Positions 15,848 through 26,253 are shown, counted from the stretch's first letter. The stretch: 64,000 nucleotides of DNA from a bacterium (GCA_029565675.1 JAKQNP010000002.1:558001-622000); one strand, 5' to 3'. The notes: a model not told the origin generated them from the letters alone. Translations and numbers: made by a program.

Positions 15848-17743
15848 TTGAACACGATTTGTCGCATATGGATTGGCATTCTGTTGATGGTCGCTTTGAA
15901 CTTTGGCGCCGAATGGTCCGAGCCGATCCTCCCCCTTGAACAGGTTAAAGCCGGAATGACCGGGACCGGCCTCACCGTTTACAGCGGCACTGCGGTTGAG
16001 AGCTTTGATTTTCAAGTCCTGGGCATTCTGGAAAATCTTTATCCCCGTTTCGATGTCATCCTGGTGCGTTTGCAGGGTGAACAAGCAGAAAAGTCGGGGG
16101 TTGCGAGCGGAATGAGCGGCAGTCCCATGTATATCGACGGCCGCCTTATTGGTGCGCTGGCAATGCGTTTTGGACAGTTCATGAAAGAGCCGATCGGTGC
16201 AGTGATGCCGATCGAGTCGATGTTGCAGCTGCTCGAATACCAGGAGTTGCCGCGGCAAAGAGTTGGGGCAGGCAGCGGATGGCTGCAACCCTATCTGCGG
16301 ACCGTTCTGTGTGGTGCGGAAACGGGTTTTTGGGCGGAGGTGGTGCAGAGATTGGCCGGCAGTGCCGTTACCGGTTCATCGGCATTTCAACCGATTCCAG
16401 TACCCCTGGTTTTTTCCGGGGTACAGGCTGACGTGATCAGCGAATTTCACCCGCTTTTTCAGCGGTTGGGCTTTCATGTTATGGCGGGAGGGGCGACTGC
16501 TCGAGGCAACGGCACCTCTTCGATCTCCTTACAGCCCGGTTCAGCGGTTGCGCAGCTCTTCGTCGATGGCGATATCAGCATCAGTGCCATCGGTACAGTA
16601 ACCGGGGTACACGACGGTCGTGTCCTTGCATTTGGACATCAGATATTCAATCTCGGGCCGATTCGTTTGCCGCTGGCGCATGCAACCATCCTGGCGACGA
16701 TGCCCAGTCTGATGGGATCGAGCAAGATGGCGTTGACGAGTGAAACAGTCGGATCTTTTTGCCAGGACCGCCTCTCGGGTGCGGTTGGTACTTTAGGGGT
16801 CTACCCTGAACTGATTCCGGTCGAATTGTTGGTTCGACATGGCGATGCACCCGATCAGCTTTTCAAATTTTCCATGGCTGATGATCAAGCGCTCAACAAT
16901 GTGACCCCGTTTTTTTTGCGTATTGCGCTTTATCAAGCGCTGATCGCTGCGCGTCTGGCATCAGAGCCAGTCACCACCCGGTTTACCGCTGAATTTCAAT
17001 TGGCCAATGGGGAGCGGCTCGAACTGGAGGAGCTATATTCTACGGTTCAGGAAATTGGCATGTTGGAAACAGGCAGTGATGTTGCCAATGCCAGCGATCT
17101 GGTTGCTGGAGTGCTGGGCGTGATCTTGGTCAATGATTTTGAATCACCGCAGATCAAACATGTCAAACTGCGGGCCGAGTCTTGTCCGGGTGAACAGCTT
17201 CTACATCTCAAGGCGGTTCGTCAGAATCGAAAAGAGATAGCGCCTGGCGATACATTGTGTTTGTGGATGACCCTGCAAAAACGCCGCGAAAAAGAGGAGG
17301 TTTTGCAGCAACTTATCCCGATACCAGAGCGGATCGACAGCGATGAATTGCAGATCATTGTCAGCAGCGGATCTGCCCTGACCCGTTATGAGGTGCAGAC
17401 AACGCCGCAAAAATTTCAGCCATATGATTGGGATCATTTGCTTTCGATCGTCAGGAATAGACGCCGAAATGACCGGCTTTATATTCAGGTGCGGGTGAAA
17501 GATAGCGGTCTCTATCTGCAAGGAGAAGAGTTGACCGCTTTGCCGCTGTCCATTCTGGAGATCATGGATTCTCCGGCAGAGACCGGGATTGCGAGAAAAA
17601 CCGCCAATCGCGTTTTATGCGAATATGAAATAGCGACCGACTCACAAGTTCACGGGGCCAAACAGTTGCAGGTTCGCATCGAACGACCGACCAGAGCGTC
17701 GCAGTCTGCATCAGAGGCGAAAAAGACAGCGATCGTCTATTGA
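15848..17743 (+). CDS. SpoIVB-type S55 peptidase domain protein, exported
   Basis: A 631-residue protein with a signal peptide (about 1-21). The S55-type region shows KAGMTGTGLTVYSGTAVESF (34-53), SGVASGMSGSPMYIDGRLIG (83-102) with the catalytic Ser motif GMSGSP, and VLAFGHQIFNLGP with His264. In sporulation SpoIVB, as I recall, the His precedes the Ser; here the Ser motif comes first, as in the non-sporulating bacterial relatives. The rest (about 400-631) is a beta-rich region of unknown function. It starts with TTG after SD GAGGAAAA. The next gene, a secreted propeller protein, starts 66 bases on. Location is probably periplasmic; the substrate is unknown. Confidence 0.8.
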   Translation: MNTICRIWIGILLMVALNFGAEWSEPILPLEQVKAGMTGTGLTVYSGTAVESFDFQVLGILENLYPRFDVILVRLQGEQAEKSGVASGMSGSPMYIDGRLIGALAMRFGQFMKEPIGAVMPIESMLQLLEYQELPRQRVGAGSGWLQPYLRTVLCGAETGFWAEVVQRLAGSAVTGSSAFQPIPVPLVFSGVQADVISEFHPLFQRLGFHVMAGGATARGNGTSSISLQPGSAVAQLFVDGDISISAIGTVTGVHDGRVLAFGHQIFNLGPIRLPLAHATILATMPSLMGSSKMALTSETVGSFCQDRLSGAVGTLGVYPELIPVELLVRHGDAPDQLFKFSMADDQALNNVTPFFLRIALYQALIAARLASEPVTTRFTAEFQLANGERLELEELYSTVQEIGMLETGSDVANASDLVAGVLGVILVNDFESPQIKHVKLRAESCPGEQLLHLKAVRQNRKEIAPGDTLCLWMTLQKRREKEEVLQQLIPIPERIDSDELQIIVSSGSALTRYEVQTTPQKFQPYDWDHLLSIVRNRRRNDRLYIQVRVKDSGLYLQGEELTALPLSILEIMDSPAETGIARKTANRVLCEYEIATDSQVHGAKQLQVRIERPTRASQSASEAKKTAIVY

Positions 17744-17809
17744 GGCGTTCGGAAGCGGCATGGGCCAAATATCAAATCGAGTTTTGTGGTTCACATTAGG
17801 GTAATTGAC

Positions 17810-19960
17810 ATGCAAAAAAGCTATTGGTTGTTTGTTTTTATCGTGCTGGGGCTTGCGGCCCCACTTCATGCCGTCAAAACCCGCAAAATCCAACAGAGCT
17901 CATTTTCCTCCTTTTTGCGCGGCAAAGGCAATGAGATATCGATTCTGCACGGCGGCAGATTGACTCCGGGACCACGACAGCGCCTATCCTTCGACAGCGG
18001 TGATCCTTACATTTGGGACATGACCATCGATCGACGTGGAAATCTATACATTGCCACCGGCAATGACGGCCGGATCTATAGGTTGACGGCCGCCAACGAC
18101 AGCCTGTTGGTTTTCGATGCGCCGGAATTGGAGGTTTTTGCGGTTGCATTGGATGGAAGAGACCGCTTGATCGCCGCCACGTCACCGCGGGGCAAGGTTT
18201 ATCGGGTGAACAAACCAGGCAGCGCCGAGATCATCTTCGATCCGGAGGAATCGTATATTTGGGATCTTGTTGTTGATGCCCAAAACGCCATTTATGTCGC
18301 TACCGGCGACGCGGGAAGGATTTATCGAATCGACACCGCCGGAAAGGTTGAATGCTATTTTGACGGCCAAAATGCGCACATCCGCTGTTTGGCGCTTGAC
18401 AAAGACAACCGGCTCTATGCCGGCAGCAGTCAGCCAGGTGTTGTCTATCGTTTCAATGCCGAAGGCAAACCGTTCGCTCTTTGTGATCCACAGGTTTCTG
18501 AAGTACACGATTTGGCGATTGCAGACGATGGAACAGTCTATGCCGCCACGTTAAACAAGCCGATCGCTGATATCGGCGAGCAATTGGTCAGACAACTGAG
18601 CCAGAAGAGCGAGACAGCAAATCAAGCGGAGGAAGCTGAGGTGGCTTTGTCCGCACAGTCGATCGTGACACAGGCGGCCAGCCTTTCCACAAAAACAAAT
18701 GGCTCGTTGTGGCGGATTGACCCTTCGGGACATGGCCGTGAAATCTGGGCTTTTCCGGAAGATCTGGTGCAATGTTTGATGATGACCGCGGATGGCTTGT
18801 TGGTCGGCACCGGCAGCGAGGGGAAAATTTATCGTATCAATGCAAATGATGAAACGGATTTGCTCTGCCGTTTTCAGGAATCGCCGGTGACAGCACTTGC
18901 TGCGCATGCCAACCGTTGGTTTCTGGGTACTGCCAATATGGGCAAAGTATATGAACTGTTGTCCGAACGATCGAAAACGGCAGTTTTCGAGTCGGAGCCC
19001 CTGGATACAGGTTCGCAATCCCGCTGGGGTGTTTTCGATTTAGAAGGCGATGCAACCGCCAGCCAAATTGGTTTCCATACCCGTTCCGGCAATACCGAAC
19101 AACCTGGGCCTGGCTGGAGCGAATGGCAGCCTGTGCAGCAGGAAAAAAGCGATTTACGAGTCGTCAGCCCGGCAGCGCGTTTCATTCAATGGAAAGCCGA
19201 ATTCCACACTGCCGACCAAACAGCTGCGGTCGTGCGGAAAGTGGTGATTGCCTATCAGCAAATCAATTTGCCGCCCAGGATCAGCACCTTTATCGTCCAC
19301 GAGCCGGGTAAATATTATCCGGAAAGTGACAAGCGCGACATTCCATCCGGCAACACACTTGCGGAGCTGCAGGGACTGGTTTATCCGCAGAATCTGCCGG
19401 CCAGCACGCCCAAAAAAGGAGCACGCAGCGCCGATTGGATTTTTGACGATCCCAATCTTGATCCGCTGGTTTTCGATCTCTATTACCAGCTTTTGCCTGA
19501 TGGAATCTGGACACCGCTTTTAAGCGATGCAGCGGCAAGTGTATATTCATGGGATTCTTATCTTATGGCCGACGGACGTTATCGGTTGAAACTCGTCGCC
19601 AAAGATACGCCTGAAAATCCCATTGGCCAGGCATTGAGTACGGAAAAGGTGAGCGAACCGTTCGTGGTGGACAACACAGGCCCGGCTCTCAAGGAATTTC
19701 AAGTTCAGCGTCAGAATCAGGGTATTCACCTTCTTTTTACGATGCAAGATAATTGGACCGCCATCGAAGCGGTGCATTACAGCTTCGATGCCGAAGCCTG
19801 GAAGGTTTTGCAGCCGTTGGACGGTTTGAATGACAGCAAAACCGAGTCTTACCGTTTGCAGTTGACCCAGGCGCCAGGCACTGTCCAGAACCTGACATTG
19901 CGCGCGATCGACGCTGTCGGAAATATTACGGTTGAACACCAGAGAATAGGGAAGAATTGA
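17810..19960 (+). CDS. exported beta-propeller protein with C-terminal beta-sandwich region
   Basis: A 716-residue protein with a signal peptide (about 1-21, ending LHA). Residues about 60-390 contain seven imperfect repeats of the pattern (I/V)WDL.(I/V)D..G.LY(V/A)(A/G)T...G.(I/V)YR(I/V), as in IWDMTIDRRGNLYIATGND and LWRIDPSGHGREIWAFPEDL, which fits a seven-blade propeller. The C-terminal 300 residues look like Ig/fibronectin-type sandwiches (GPGWSEWQPV, PENPIGQALSTEKVSEPFVV). Likely a periplasmic or surface binding protein. The ATG at 17810 is chosen over the GTG 24 bases upstream because the signal peptide begins there. It follows the S55 peptidase and its stop lies 2 bases before the phosphoesterase gene. 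Confidence 0.7.
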   Translation: MQKSYWLFVFIVLGLAAPLHAVKTRKIQQSSFSSFLRGKGNEISILHGGRLTPGPRQRLSFDSGDPYIWDMTIDRRGNLYIATGNDGRIYRLTAANDSLLVFDAPELEVFAVALDGRDRLIAATSPRGKVYRVNKPGSAEIIFDPEESYIWDLVVDAQNAIYVATGDAGRIYRIDTAGKVECYFDGQNAHIRCLALDKDNRLYAGSSQPGVVYRFNAEGKPFALCDPQVSEVHDLAIADDGTVYAATLNKPIADIGEQLVRQLSQKSETANQAEEAEVALSAQSIVTQAASLSTKTNGSLWRIDPSGHGREIWAFPEDLVQCLMMTADGLLVGTGSEGKIYRINANDETDLLCRFQESPVTALAAHANRWFLGTANMGKVYELLSERSKTAVFESEPLDTGSQSRWGVFDLEGDATASQIGFHTRSGNTEQPGPGWSEWQPVQQEKSDLRVVSPAARFIQWKAEFHTADQTAAVVRKVVIAYQQINLPPRISTFIVHEPGKYYPESDKRDIPSGNTLAELQGLVYPQNLPASTPKKGARSADWIFDDPNLDPLVFDLYYQLLPDGIWTPLLSDAAASVYSWDSYLMADGRYRLKLVAKDTPENPIGQALSTEKVSEPFVVDNTGPALKEFQVQRQNQGIHLLFTMQDNWTAIEAVHYSFDAEAWKVLQPLDGLNDSKTESYRLQLTQAPGTVQNLTLRAIDAVGNITVEHQRIGKN

Positions 19961-19962
19961 CC

Positions 19963-20961
19963 ATGCAAGAACGCGACTGGTCCGCTTTTTCTGCGTTTTT
20001 TCAGGACAAAAAGAACCTTTTGATCACCAGTCACCGCACTCCGGATGGCGATGCCATCGGCAGCGAAGTGGCGATGGCACATTATCTGCGCCAACTCGGC
20101 AAATCAGTCCATATCGTCAATTTGGATGCAACACCTAAATATTTCCGTTTCCTCGATCCTGTGGATGAAATCACAATTTTCGAACCTGCCGCTTTTGCTG
20201 AACTCTTGCCTTGTCTGGATGGCGGGGTTATCGTCGATATCAATGAGTGGAGCCGATTGGCTGAGCTTGGCCGCGCCATCCGAACGCATGGTTTGCCGAT
20301 TGCCTGCATCGATCATCACATTCCAACTGAACACGTTGGCACTATAGAAATGATCGATACCACTGTTTCTTCGACAGGAGAGTTGGTCTTTGATTTTTTA
20401 GATCATTCGAAAGCGGATTGGCAACAGATGATTATCGATGCGCTCTATACTTGTCTGTTGACTGATACCGGTTCCTTCAGATTTTCCAATACCTCACCGC
20501 GAACCCACCGTATCGCTGCGCATTTGCTATCTCGGGGCGCGCGATACCGTGAGGTGTATAAGCAAGTCTACGAAAGTTTTTCACAAAACCGCATCCACCT
20601 GGCCGGACGTTTAATGGCCAGCATAGTCTTTGAATGCGGCGGCAAATTGGCCTGGTTTGCTCTGCCGCAAGAGATGCTGCGCGAGTCAGGCGTTCAAGCA
20701 TGGGAGATTGAAGGGCTATCCGAACTGCCTCGCTCGGTGGAAGGTGTTGAGCTCAGCTTGATGTTCAGTGAAACGCGGGATGGTTTGACGAAGGTCAGCT
20801 TCCGGTCTGCCGGGACCATTCCGATCAGTGGGTTGGCTGCTGCTTTTGGTGGGGGCGGGCACGCCTTTGCTGCCGGCGCTACCCTGAATGAACCGTTCGA
20901 GGAAGCCAAGCAAAGGGTACTTGCGAAAACTCGCGCGATGCTAAACGAACAGGCGGCCTGA
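19963..20961 (+). CDS. DHH/DHHA1 phosphoesterase, NrnA-like oligoribonuclease/pAp phosphatase
   Basis: A 332-residue DHH-family enzyme. Metal-binding motifs are HRTPDGDAIGS (24-34), the Asp in VDINEWSRL, and the name-giving DHH at 117-119 (CIDHHIP). The DHHA1 domain ends with FGGGGHAFAAGA. NrnA-type enzymes degrade 2-5 nt RNA oligomers and pAp and can hydrolyse pGpG or other cyclic-dinucleotide products. That would fit the diguanylate cyclase elsewhere in the window, but the link is inference. The ATG at 19963 has TAGGGAAG upstream, and only 2 bases separate it from the preceding stop. Confidence 0.85.
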   Translation: MQERDWSAFSAFFQDKKNLLITSHRTPDGDAIGSEVAMAHYLRQLGKSVHIVNLDATPKYFRFLDPVDEITIFEPAAFAELLPCLDGGVIVDINEWSRLAELGRAIRTHGLPIACIDHHIPTEHVGTIEMIDTTVSSTGELVFDFLDHSKADWQQMIIDALYTCLLTDTGSFRFSNTSPRTHRIAAHLLSRGARYREVYKQVYESFSQNRIHLAGRLMASIVFECGGKLAWFALPQEMLRESGVQAWEIEGLSELPRSVEGVELSLMFSETRDGLTKVSFRSAGTIPISGLAAAFGGGGHAFAAGATLNEPFEEAKQRVLAKTRAMLNEQAA

Positions 20962-21016
20962 CACTTTTATGCGCCGCCATCGCCAACAGCTGTAAAAGGA
21001 GAGTGGAACAAAGATC

Positions 21017-24000
21017 ATGAACTTGCTCGAAAATGACATGCTCTACTCCCTCCAACGATTGGCCCGGCTTTTTGCGACTGCCGTTGACAATCATGAGTTG
21101 TTTAACATTTGTCGCAAAGAGACGATCCGTCTGATTCCATGTGATCTTTTGGTTTTCTTTTTTTATGACAGCGACAAAGAAAATTTTTCGGCGCCTTTTG
21201 CCTACAACGCTCTGCCCGATTTCCCTTTCCATGATTTCATTCCCGATCCCGACCCGGACAGTCCGCTGCAGAGAATGCTGCAGAAACAGGAAATTTTGCT
21301 CCATGAATCCGTGACCGCGCCGCTGTTCAGCAGCATGCGACAAGAACTTTATTTACCGATTATTTCTCAGCAAAAATTTTATGGCGCCATCTACCTGGGT
21401 CGGCGTTCAGAAGACCGCTTTGAGCCGCGCGAAATTCTTCTCGGCGAATTGATCGCCTATGATCTGGCTTCACCGATTCAGCGCATGGACCAGAGCGATC
21501 GATTGAATCTTGTCGACCAATCTGCATCGCTTTGGCGGCAAAATTATGCCAATTTGCTTGAGGCGATACCTTTCCCCACCGTTCTGACCGATTTTGCCAC
21601 CGAGACTTTTGTCGATGCCAACCAGGATTTTTTAACATTGGTTGGCCTGAACCATCAGGAACTTGCTAACTCTATCATCGCTGATGTGCTGGGACCTATC
21701 CAGGTGCCAAAGAAATGCGATTTCCCGCTCTTGTTGCGCGGCCAACTGCAATCGACAAATCGACCGATTGAAGTGTTGGCTTCGCTGTATGATCGCAAGC
21801 GCCCGCAAAACCATCTGCTGGTCGTTTTACCCGAGGATTTGTATCAGACGGTTTCTCCTGACTCTTTGGTGCAAATTTTACAGCCTCTGTTACAAGGGTG
21901 CCGATCGGAGTGGAAGGCTGAAACCATGACAGCGGACTTTTATCGGGCGGCGAGCAGCGCTTTGGAGCTGCTTAAAGGAGCATGCCTGGTGGTGCGGATC
22001 GCCCAACCGCAGGTGGAAACAGCTGCAATCGCCTGTCAATCCGAAGCCATGCGCGCTCAGGTCGACCGATTGGCCGAATATGGCCCTGCACAACGGGTGC
22101 TCGAGAAAAACAGCGCGGTTTACCTGTCGCAAATAACCGAACAATCGGCAGATCCGAACTGGGCGACCGCCGCGCGGGAATGCGGATTTGTCAGCATGGC
22201 AGCGGTACCCATCCTGCAACCATCTTTTCTGCTCGGCAGCCTGATATTCTTCGACAGCAAGGTCCACCGCTGGTCGGATAAAGAAAAGAATATGCTGCAT
22301 CTGCTTGCCGATATTTTTTCTTTTTTACTCAAAAAACGCCAAGTCCTGCAGTCTCTGCAATTTCAAATCGATCAGATAGCAGGCCTGCGGGCGATTGTGC
22401 AGATCATTGCCAATGAAATGAACGATGAAGAGAGTGTGCAGGCTCTGGTTGTGCAGTTGCGCAAAGTCATCGATTTCGATTACTTTTCTCTGACCATATT
22501 CGAAACTGCATCACAAGCTACCCTTTGTTATGATATCGCCGCCCGCTCAGTGCATTCGACTCTGGGTGCGGATTGTCATTGGCAGCCAATTGAAAAGAGC
22601 GAAATGGGTTGGGTTAGACGAAAGGATGCCTTCGTACCTAAACTGGAACCGCTGATCCGCACCGATCGCCTGCCGTTTTCAATGCCGTCGCATACCAGTT
22701 TACTGGTCTTGGGCAAGACGCGATATTATGGCAATCTGGCTTTGGGGCGAATCAACGACCGACCTTTTGGCCGTGAAGAGATTGAATATCTCAAGATTGT
22801 GGCCAAGCATCTGGCAGTGATATTGGGCCGAACCGATCTGTTCAAACGGCTCGAACGCCAAAGTGAAAAGCAGACACATTTTTTTACCGAAGCGATGCAG
22901 ATCGGCGGACAACTGCAGGCCGAAAAAATTCAGGAAGCTTCTCGCCAAGCCATTCAGGCGATCTTTCAGCCTGACCAGATCCATTTGCACCATTTGGACG
23001 AGGATTATTTCAAGTGGTTGCCCGAGAACCTGCGCGAATTTATGGTGCCGGAACGGATTGAGCATTTGACAGAGCAACTGTACCGAGATCGTTCTGCAGT
23101 TCTCTTTGTTGCGCCGCGCGATTTCTGTGAAACTCTGTGCGATAAACGGGCTTTGACAACCGAATTCGACCGTTTTCAACCCTTTGCGCTGATACCTCTG
23201 CCTGCCTGCCGAGGTGATGTTTTGCAGATCATGGCAGTCAGCTGGCCGTCTTCCAGGCAGTTTACCGATCAGGAGATCGAATTTTTCCAATTGATTGCCA
23301 ATTCCACACTGCAGGCTTTGGAAAACGCCGAAATGTTTCAGCATGCACAGGAAACCGTTGATAACCAAAAAGAATTTATCCGAATGCTTTCACATGATTT
23401 ACGAACTCCTTTGCAAAGCATAAAGAGTTTTACATCTCTCCTGCAAGAAGAAAACAAGTCCCACGATTTGCAGCATTTGCCGGAATATCTACAGCGCATC
23501 GATGCAAATCTCAACCAAGTGCAGACTTTGATGAACGAGCTGGGCGAATGCCAGCAATTCGACGAAGAATCCTTGCGGTTTGAGCGGATCGATCTCAATC
23601 GGTTGTTCAAAGATTTGCTCGGATCGTTATCCGGCCAGTTGCTGGAAAAGAGGATCCAGGTCGAGATCCAATCCGACTTGCCTGAAGTATTGGCCGACCG
23701 TTCGGCGTTAATGCATGTTTTTAACAATCTGCTTACCAATGCTATCAAAGCGGTCGAAAAGCAGTCTCAGCCGAAAGTCGAAATCGGCTGTCGGGAAATG
23801 GACATCGAGTACCACATCTTTGTGCGCGATAACGGGATGGGACTACCCGCCGGGCTGGAGGAAAAGATATTTCAACCGTTTTTCAAGAGTTCCGATTTGG
23901 GCTTTCGCTCCGAAACCGGTCTGGGGTTGGCGATTGCTGATAAATTGGTGCGCCGCCATAACGGCAGGATATGGTCTGGCAACCATGCCGGGGGTGGTGC

Positions 24001-24049
24001 CGTCTTTACGGTCAGTTTGTGCAAGGAAACGGCTGCAGCTGCTGACTAG
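21017..24049 (+). CDS. multi-GAF/PAS sensor histidine kinase
   Basis: A 1010-residue kinase without membrane segments. Reading along it: GAF-like domain (about 15-160), PAS-like (about 175-280), then three more GAF-like regions (about 285-440, 450-615, 620-780), then HisKA with the phospho-acceptor His793 (EFIRMLSHDLRTPLQS) and a full HATPase_c core (NNLLTNAIKAVEK, RDNGMGLP, GLGLAIADKL). All catalytic boxes are intact. It is probably a cytoplasmic sensor of small molecules or redox state, with unknown ligands. The next gene, 95 bases downstream, encodes a receiver-kinase fusion and is its likely phosphorelay partner. SD AAAGGAGAG lies 14-20 bases before the ATG. Confidence 0.9.
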   Translation: MNLLENDMLYSLQRLARLFATAVDNHELFNICRKETIRLIPCDLLVFFFYDSDKENFSAPFAYNALPDFPFHDFIPDPDPDSPLQRMLQKQEILLHESVTAPLFSSMRQELYLPIISQQKFYGAIYLGRRSEDRFEPREILLGELIAYDLASPIQRMDQSDRLNLVDQSASLWRQNYANLLEAIPFPTVLTDFATETFVDANQDFLTLVGLNHQELANSIIADVLGPIQVPKKCDFPLLLRGQLQSTNRPIEVLASLYDRKRPQNHLLVVLPEDLYQTVSPDSLVQILQPLLQGCRSEWKAETMTADFYRAASSALELLKGACLVVRIAQPQVETAAIACQSEAMRAQVDRLAEYGPAQRVLEKNSAVYLSQITEQSADPNWATAARECGFVSMAAVPILQPSFLLGSLIFFDSKVHRWSDKEKNMLHLLADIFSFLLKKRQVLQSLQFQIDQIAGLRAIVQIIANEMNDEESVQALVVQLRKVIDFDYFSLTIFETASQATLCYDIAARSVHSTLGADCHWQPIEKSEMGWVRRKDAFVPKLEPLIRTDRLPFSMPSHTSLLVLGKTRYYGNLALGRINDRPFGREEIEYLKIVAKHLAVILGRTDLFKRLERQSEKQTHFFTEAMQIGGQLQAEKIQEASRQAIQAIFQPDQIHLHHLDEDYFKWLPENLREFMVPERIEHLTEQLYRDRSAVLFVAPRDFCETLCDKRALTTEFDRFQPFALIPLPACRGDVLQIMAVSWPSSRQFTDQEIEFFQLIANSTLQALENAEMFQHAQETVDNQKEFIRMLSHDLRTPLQSIKSFTSLLQEENKSHDLQHLPEYLQRIDANLNQVQTLMNELGECQQFDEESLRFERIDLNRLFKDLLGSLSGQLLEKRIQVEIQSDLPEVLADRSALMHVFNNLLTNAIKAVEKQSQPKVEIGCREMDIEYHIFVRDNGMGLPAGLEEKIFQPFFKSSDLGFRSETGLGLAIADKLVRRHNGRIWSGNHAGGGAVFTVSLCKETAAAAD

Positions 24050-24144
24050 AAAATTGACCAGAAGGAACAGCTTCGAGAGCCTCTTGGGCCCAAATCATCG
24101 CGGCTGAAGGCAGGGCTAGCGATCTTAAAACCGAGATAAATAAA

Positions 24145-26010
24145 ATGACCTCATCACCATCTGCTGAGCAGCAGGAAAAGACAGGGCAACGCGTGTTGAT
24201 CATCGAGGATCATCCTGAACAAGCCCATCTGATGGAATTGATTCTCAAACGGGCCAAAACGAACTTTGCCGTTCAGATCTTTCACGATGCCGAGAGCGGC
24301 TTGGCAGCCTTGGGCAGGGCAAATTTCGATGCGGTTGTACTCGACTACAATTTACCCAAGATGAACGGTTTGGAAGCGTTGGCTGTTATTCAACAGCGGC
24401 AGCCGCTTTTGCCGGTGGTGATGGTGACCGGGCAAGGAGATGAACGCATCGCAGTCACGGCGATGCGTCAAGGCGCAGCGGATTATTTGGTCAAGACTCG
24501 GGATTATCTCGACCTGTTGCCAAGGGTTCTGGATCGCGCCATCAAAGAACAAAAACTCTCTTCGCAACTCAAGCTGAGCGAACAGCGTTACTTTGCTCTA
24601 TTCGACCGTGCCAGCATTGCCATCTTTATCGCCCAGACTGAAAACCAAAAGCTCATTCAAGTCAACAAAAACGCCACCGAATTGTTGCACTGTTCCAGCG
24701 CTGATTTGATCGGCCGCGATTGGCGGGAGATTTTTTCATTGCGATCTCGACAGCAAGTGGATCAATTTTTTCACAAGTTGCTGAACGAGCATCAGGCAGA
24801 CAGCAATGAACTTATCCTGGTACGCTCCGACCGCCGTCTGATCCCTGTTGACATCAACGCCAGTTTTTTGGAAATCGGTGAGAATCAGGTGGTCCAGCTG
24901 TTTGTCCGCGATATCAGCGAAAATGTCAAAATGCAACAGCAGCTGCTGTTGAGCCGTCAACGACTCCTGTCTCTGTTTGACGGAATCACCGACTTGATCT
25001 GTGTCTTGGATCGATCTTTCAGCCTGCTCATGGGCAACAAGCACTATGCTCAAGTCGCGGCACAGAATACCAAACAGATCATCGGAGAAAAATGTTATCG
25101 CGCGCTATTTGCCCGCTCAGAGCCGTGCGTAAATTGTCCGGCACTGGAAACCTATCAAACCGGTAAGTCCAAATTTGTCGAGATCTATTATCATGGCCGG
25201 ACCTATCACATCTGGACGTTTGCCATGGCGGGGTTGGACGGCAAACCGGAATATGTCGCCGAGTATGCCAAAGATGTTACCGAGCAGAAAGAGATCGAAA
25301 AGCAACTGATCAAATCGGAAAAATTGGCGACAGTAGGTCTGTTGTCGTCCGGAGTCGCGCATGAATTGCGCAATCCGCTCAATGTGATCGAGACCGCCCG
25401 CTATGCCCTGGAAGATCTTTACGCCAAAGACAACGAGGAAATGGCCAAACGTCTGGCCATCATCAAAAAGAACGTCCGCCGCGCCTCCATCATAATCGAC
25501 AATTTGCTGCAATTTTCTCGGCACTCAGAGTTTGAACGCGAAAGGATCGATGTAGAAAAACTGGTCGACGCCACTCTTGAACTGGTAGAGAAAGACATTG
25601 CCCAACGCCATGTTGAAATTCAGAAAAAATATCAAAATATTCCGCGGGTTTTTTTCAGCCTGGATTCACTGAAACAGGTATTCTTGAATGTCATTCTCAA
25701 TGCCGTCCAGGCCATGCCAAAGGGCGGTACTTTGACCATTTCTACAGCGGCCGCCGATAGCAGTTGGGTAACCATCGATTTTGCCGATTCCGGCGAAGGG
25801 ATCTCTGAAGAAAACATGAAACACATTTTTACCCCCTTCTTTACCACCAAGCACCATCGTGGCGGAACCGGGCTAGGGCTTTATCTTTCCTATTCGATTA
25901 TCAAACGCGAAGGGGGCGATATTTTTTGTCAGAGCATCGAGGGAAAAGGGACGACTTTTACAATCAAAGTGCCGAGGGCACAAAACGACAATTCTGCGGG
26001 CAGGAAATGA
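24145..26010 (+). CDS. receiver-PAS-PAS-histidine kinase
   Basis: A 621-residue hybrid with an N-terminal receiver domain (phospho-acceptor Asp67 in AVVLDYNLPKMNG; Lys in YLVKTRD). Two PAS domains follow (about 145-260 and 275-385). The second has the pair EPCVNCPAL seen in a PAS subfamily with a CxxC that may bind metal or sense redox. Then come HisKA (SSGVAHELRNPLNVI) and HATPase (NVILNAVQAMPKGG, DSGEGIS, GGTGLGLYLS). All boxes are intact. The N-terminal receiver suggests it is phosphorylated by the upstream multi-GAF kinase and relays onward. No dedicated output regulator follows; the next genes are isoprenoid and flavin-transfer enzymes. Confidence 0.9.
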   Translation: MTSSPSAEQQEKTGQRVLIIEDHPEQAHLMELILKRAKTNFAVQIFHDAESGLAALGRANFDAVVLDYNLPKMNGLEALAVIQQRQPLLPVVMVTGQGDERIAVTAMRQGAADYLVKTRDYLDLLPRVLDRAIKEQKLSSQLKLSEQRYFALFDRASIAIFIAQTENQKLIQVNKNATELLHCSSADLIGRDWREIFSLRSRQQVDQFFHKLLNEHQADSNELILVRSDRRLIPVDINASFLEIGENQVVQLFVRDISENVKMQQQLLLSRQRLLSLFDGITDLICVLDRSFSLLMGNKHYAQVAAQNTKQIIGEKCYRALFARSEPCVNCPALETYQTGKSKFVEIYYHGRTYHIWTFAMAGLDGKPEYVAEYAKDVTEQKEIEKQLIKSEKLATVGLLSSGVAHELRNPLNVIETARYALEDLYAKDNEEMAKRLAIIKKNVRRASIIIDNLLQFSRHSEFERERIDVEKLVDATLELVEKDIAQRHVEIQKKYQNIPRVFFSLDSLKQVFLNVILNAVQAMPKGGTLTISTAAADSSWVTIDFADSGEGISEENMKHIFTPFFTTKHHRGGTGLGLYLSYSIIKREGGDIFCQSIEGKGTTFTIKVPRAQNDNSAGRK

Positions 26011-26028
26011 AAGATCAACTCTTTGCTG

Positions 26029-26057
26029 TTGACAATCATTAAGGGAATTATTAAATT
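26029..26057 (+). promoter_or_regulatory. candidate promoter for the polyprenyl synthase / ApbE pair
   Basis: Consensus TTGACA, 17 bases, TAAATT. It lies just after the receiver-kinase gene and leaves a leader of about 190 bases before the next start. Confidence 0.55.
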
Positions 26058-26253
26058 AAATGTTTAAAATTGTTCAAGTTCGATCAAATTTCATCCCGGC
26101 CGATTCGGAGTACCGCAGTGAAATCCTGGCGGCTTCGCTGGGCTGCGGTCGAGTCATTGGCGCAAAGAATCGACCTTCACAATTGCCCCTCAATTCATCA
26201 TATCGACTTGGATATTATCGACCCACAATCTGGGTATGAGGGATGATTAACGG

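Noticed and set aside
26060-26239. 59-codon open frame after the 26029-26057 promoter
   Set aside because: Its ATG lies 3 bases after the -10, before the predicted start of transcription, and the peptide has no recognisable features.
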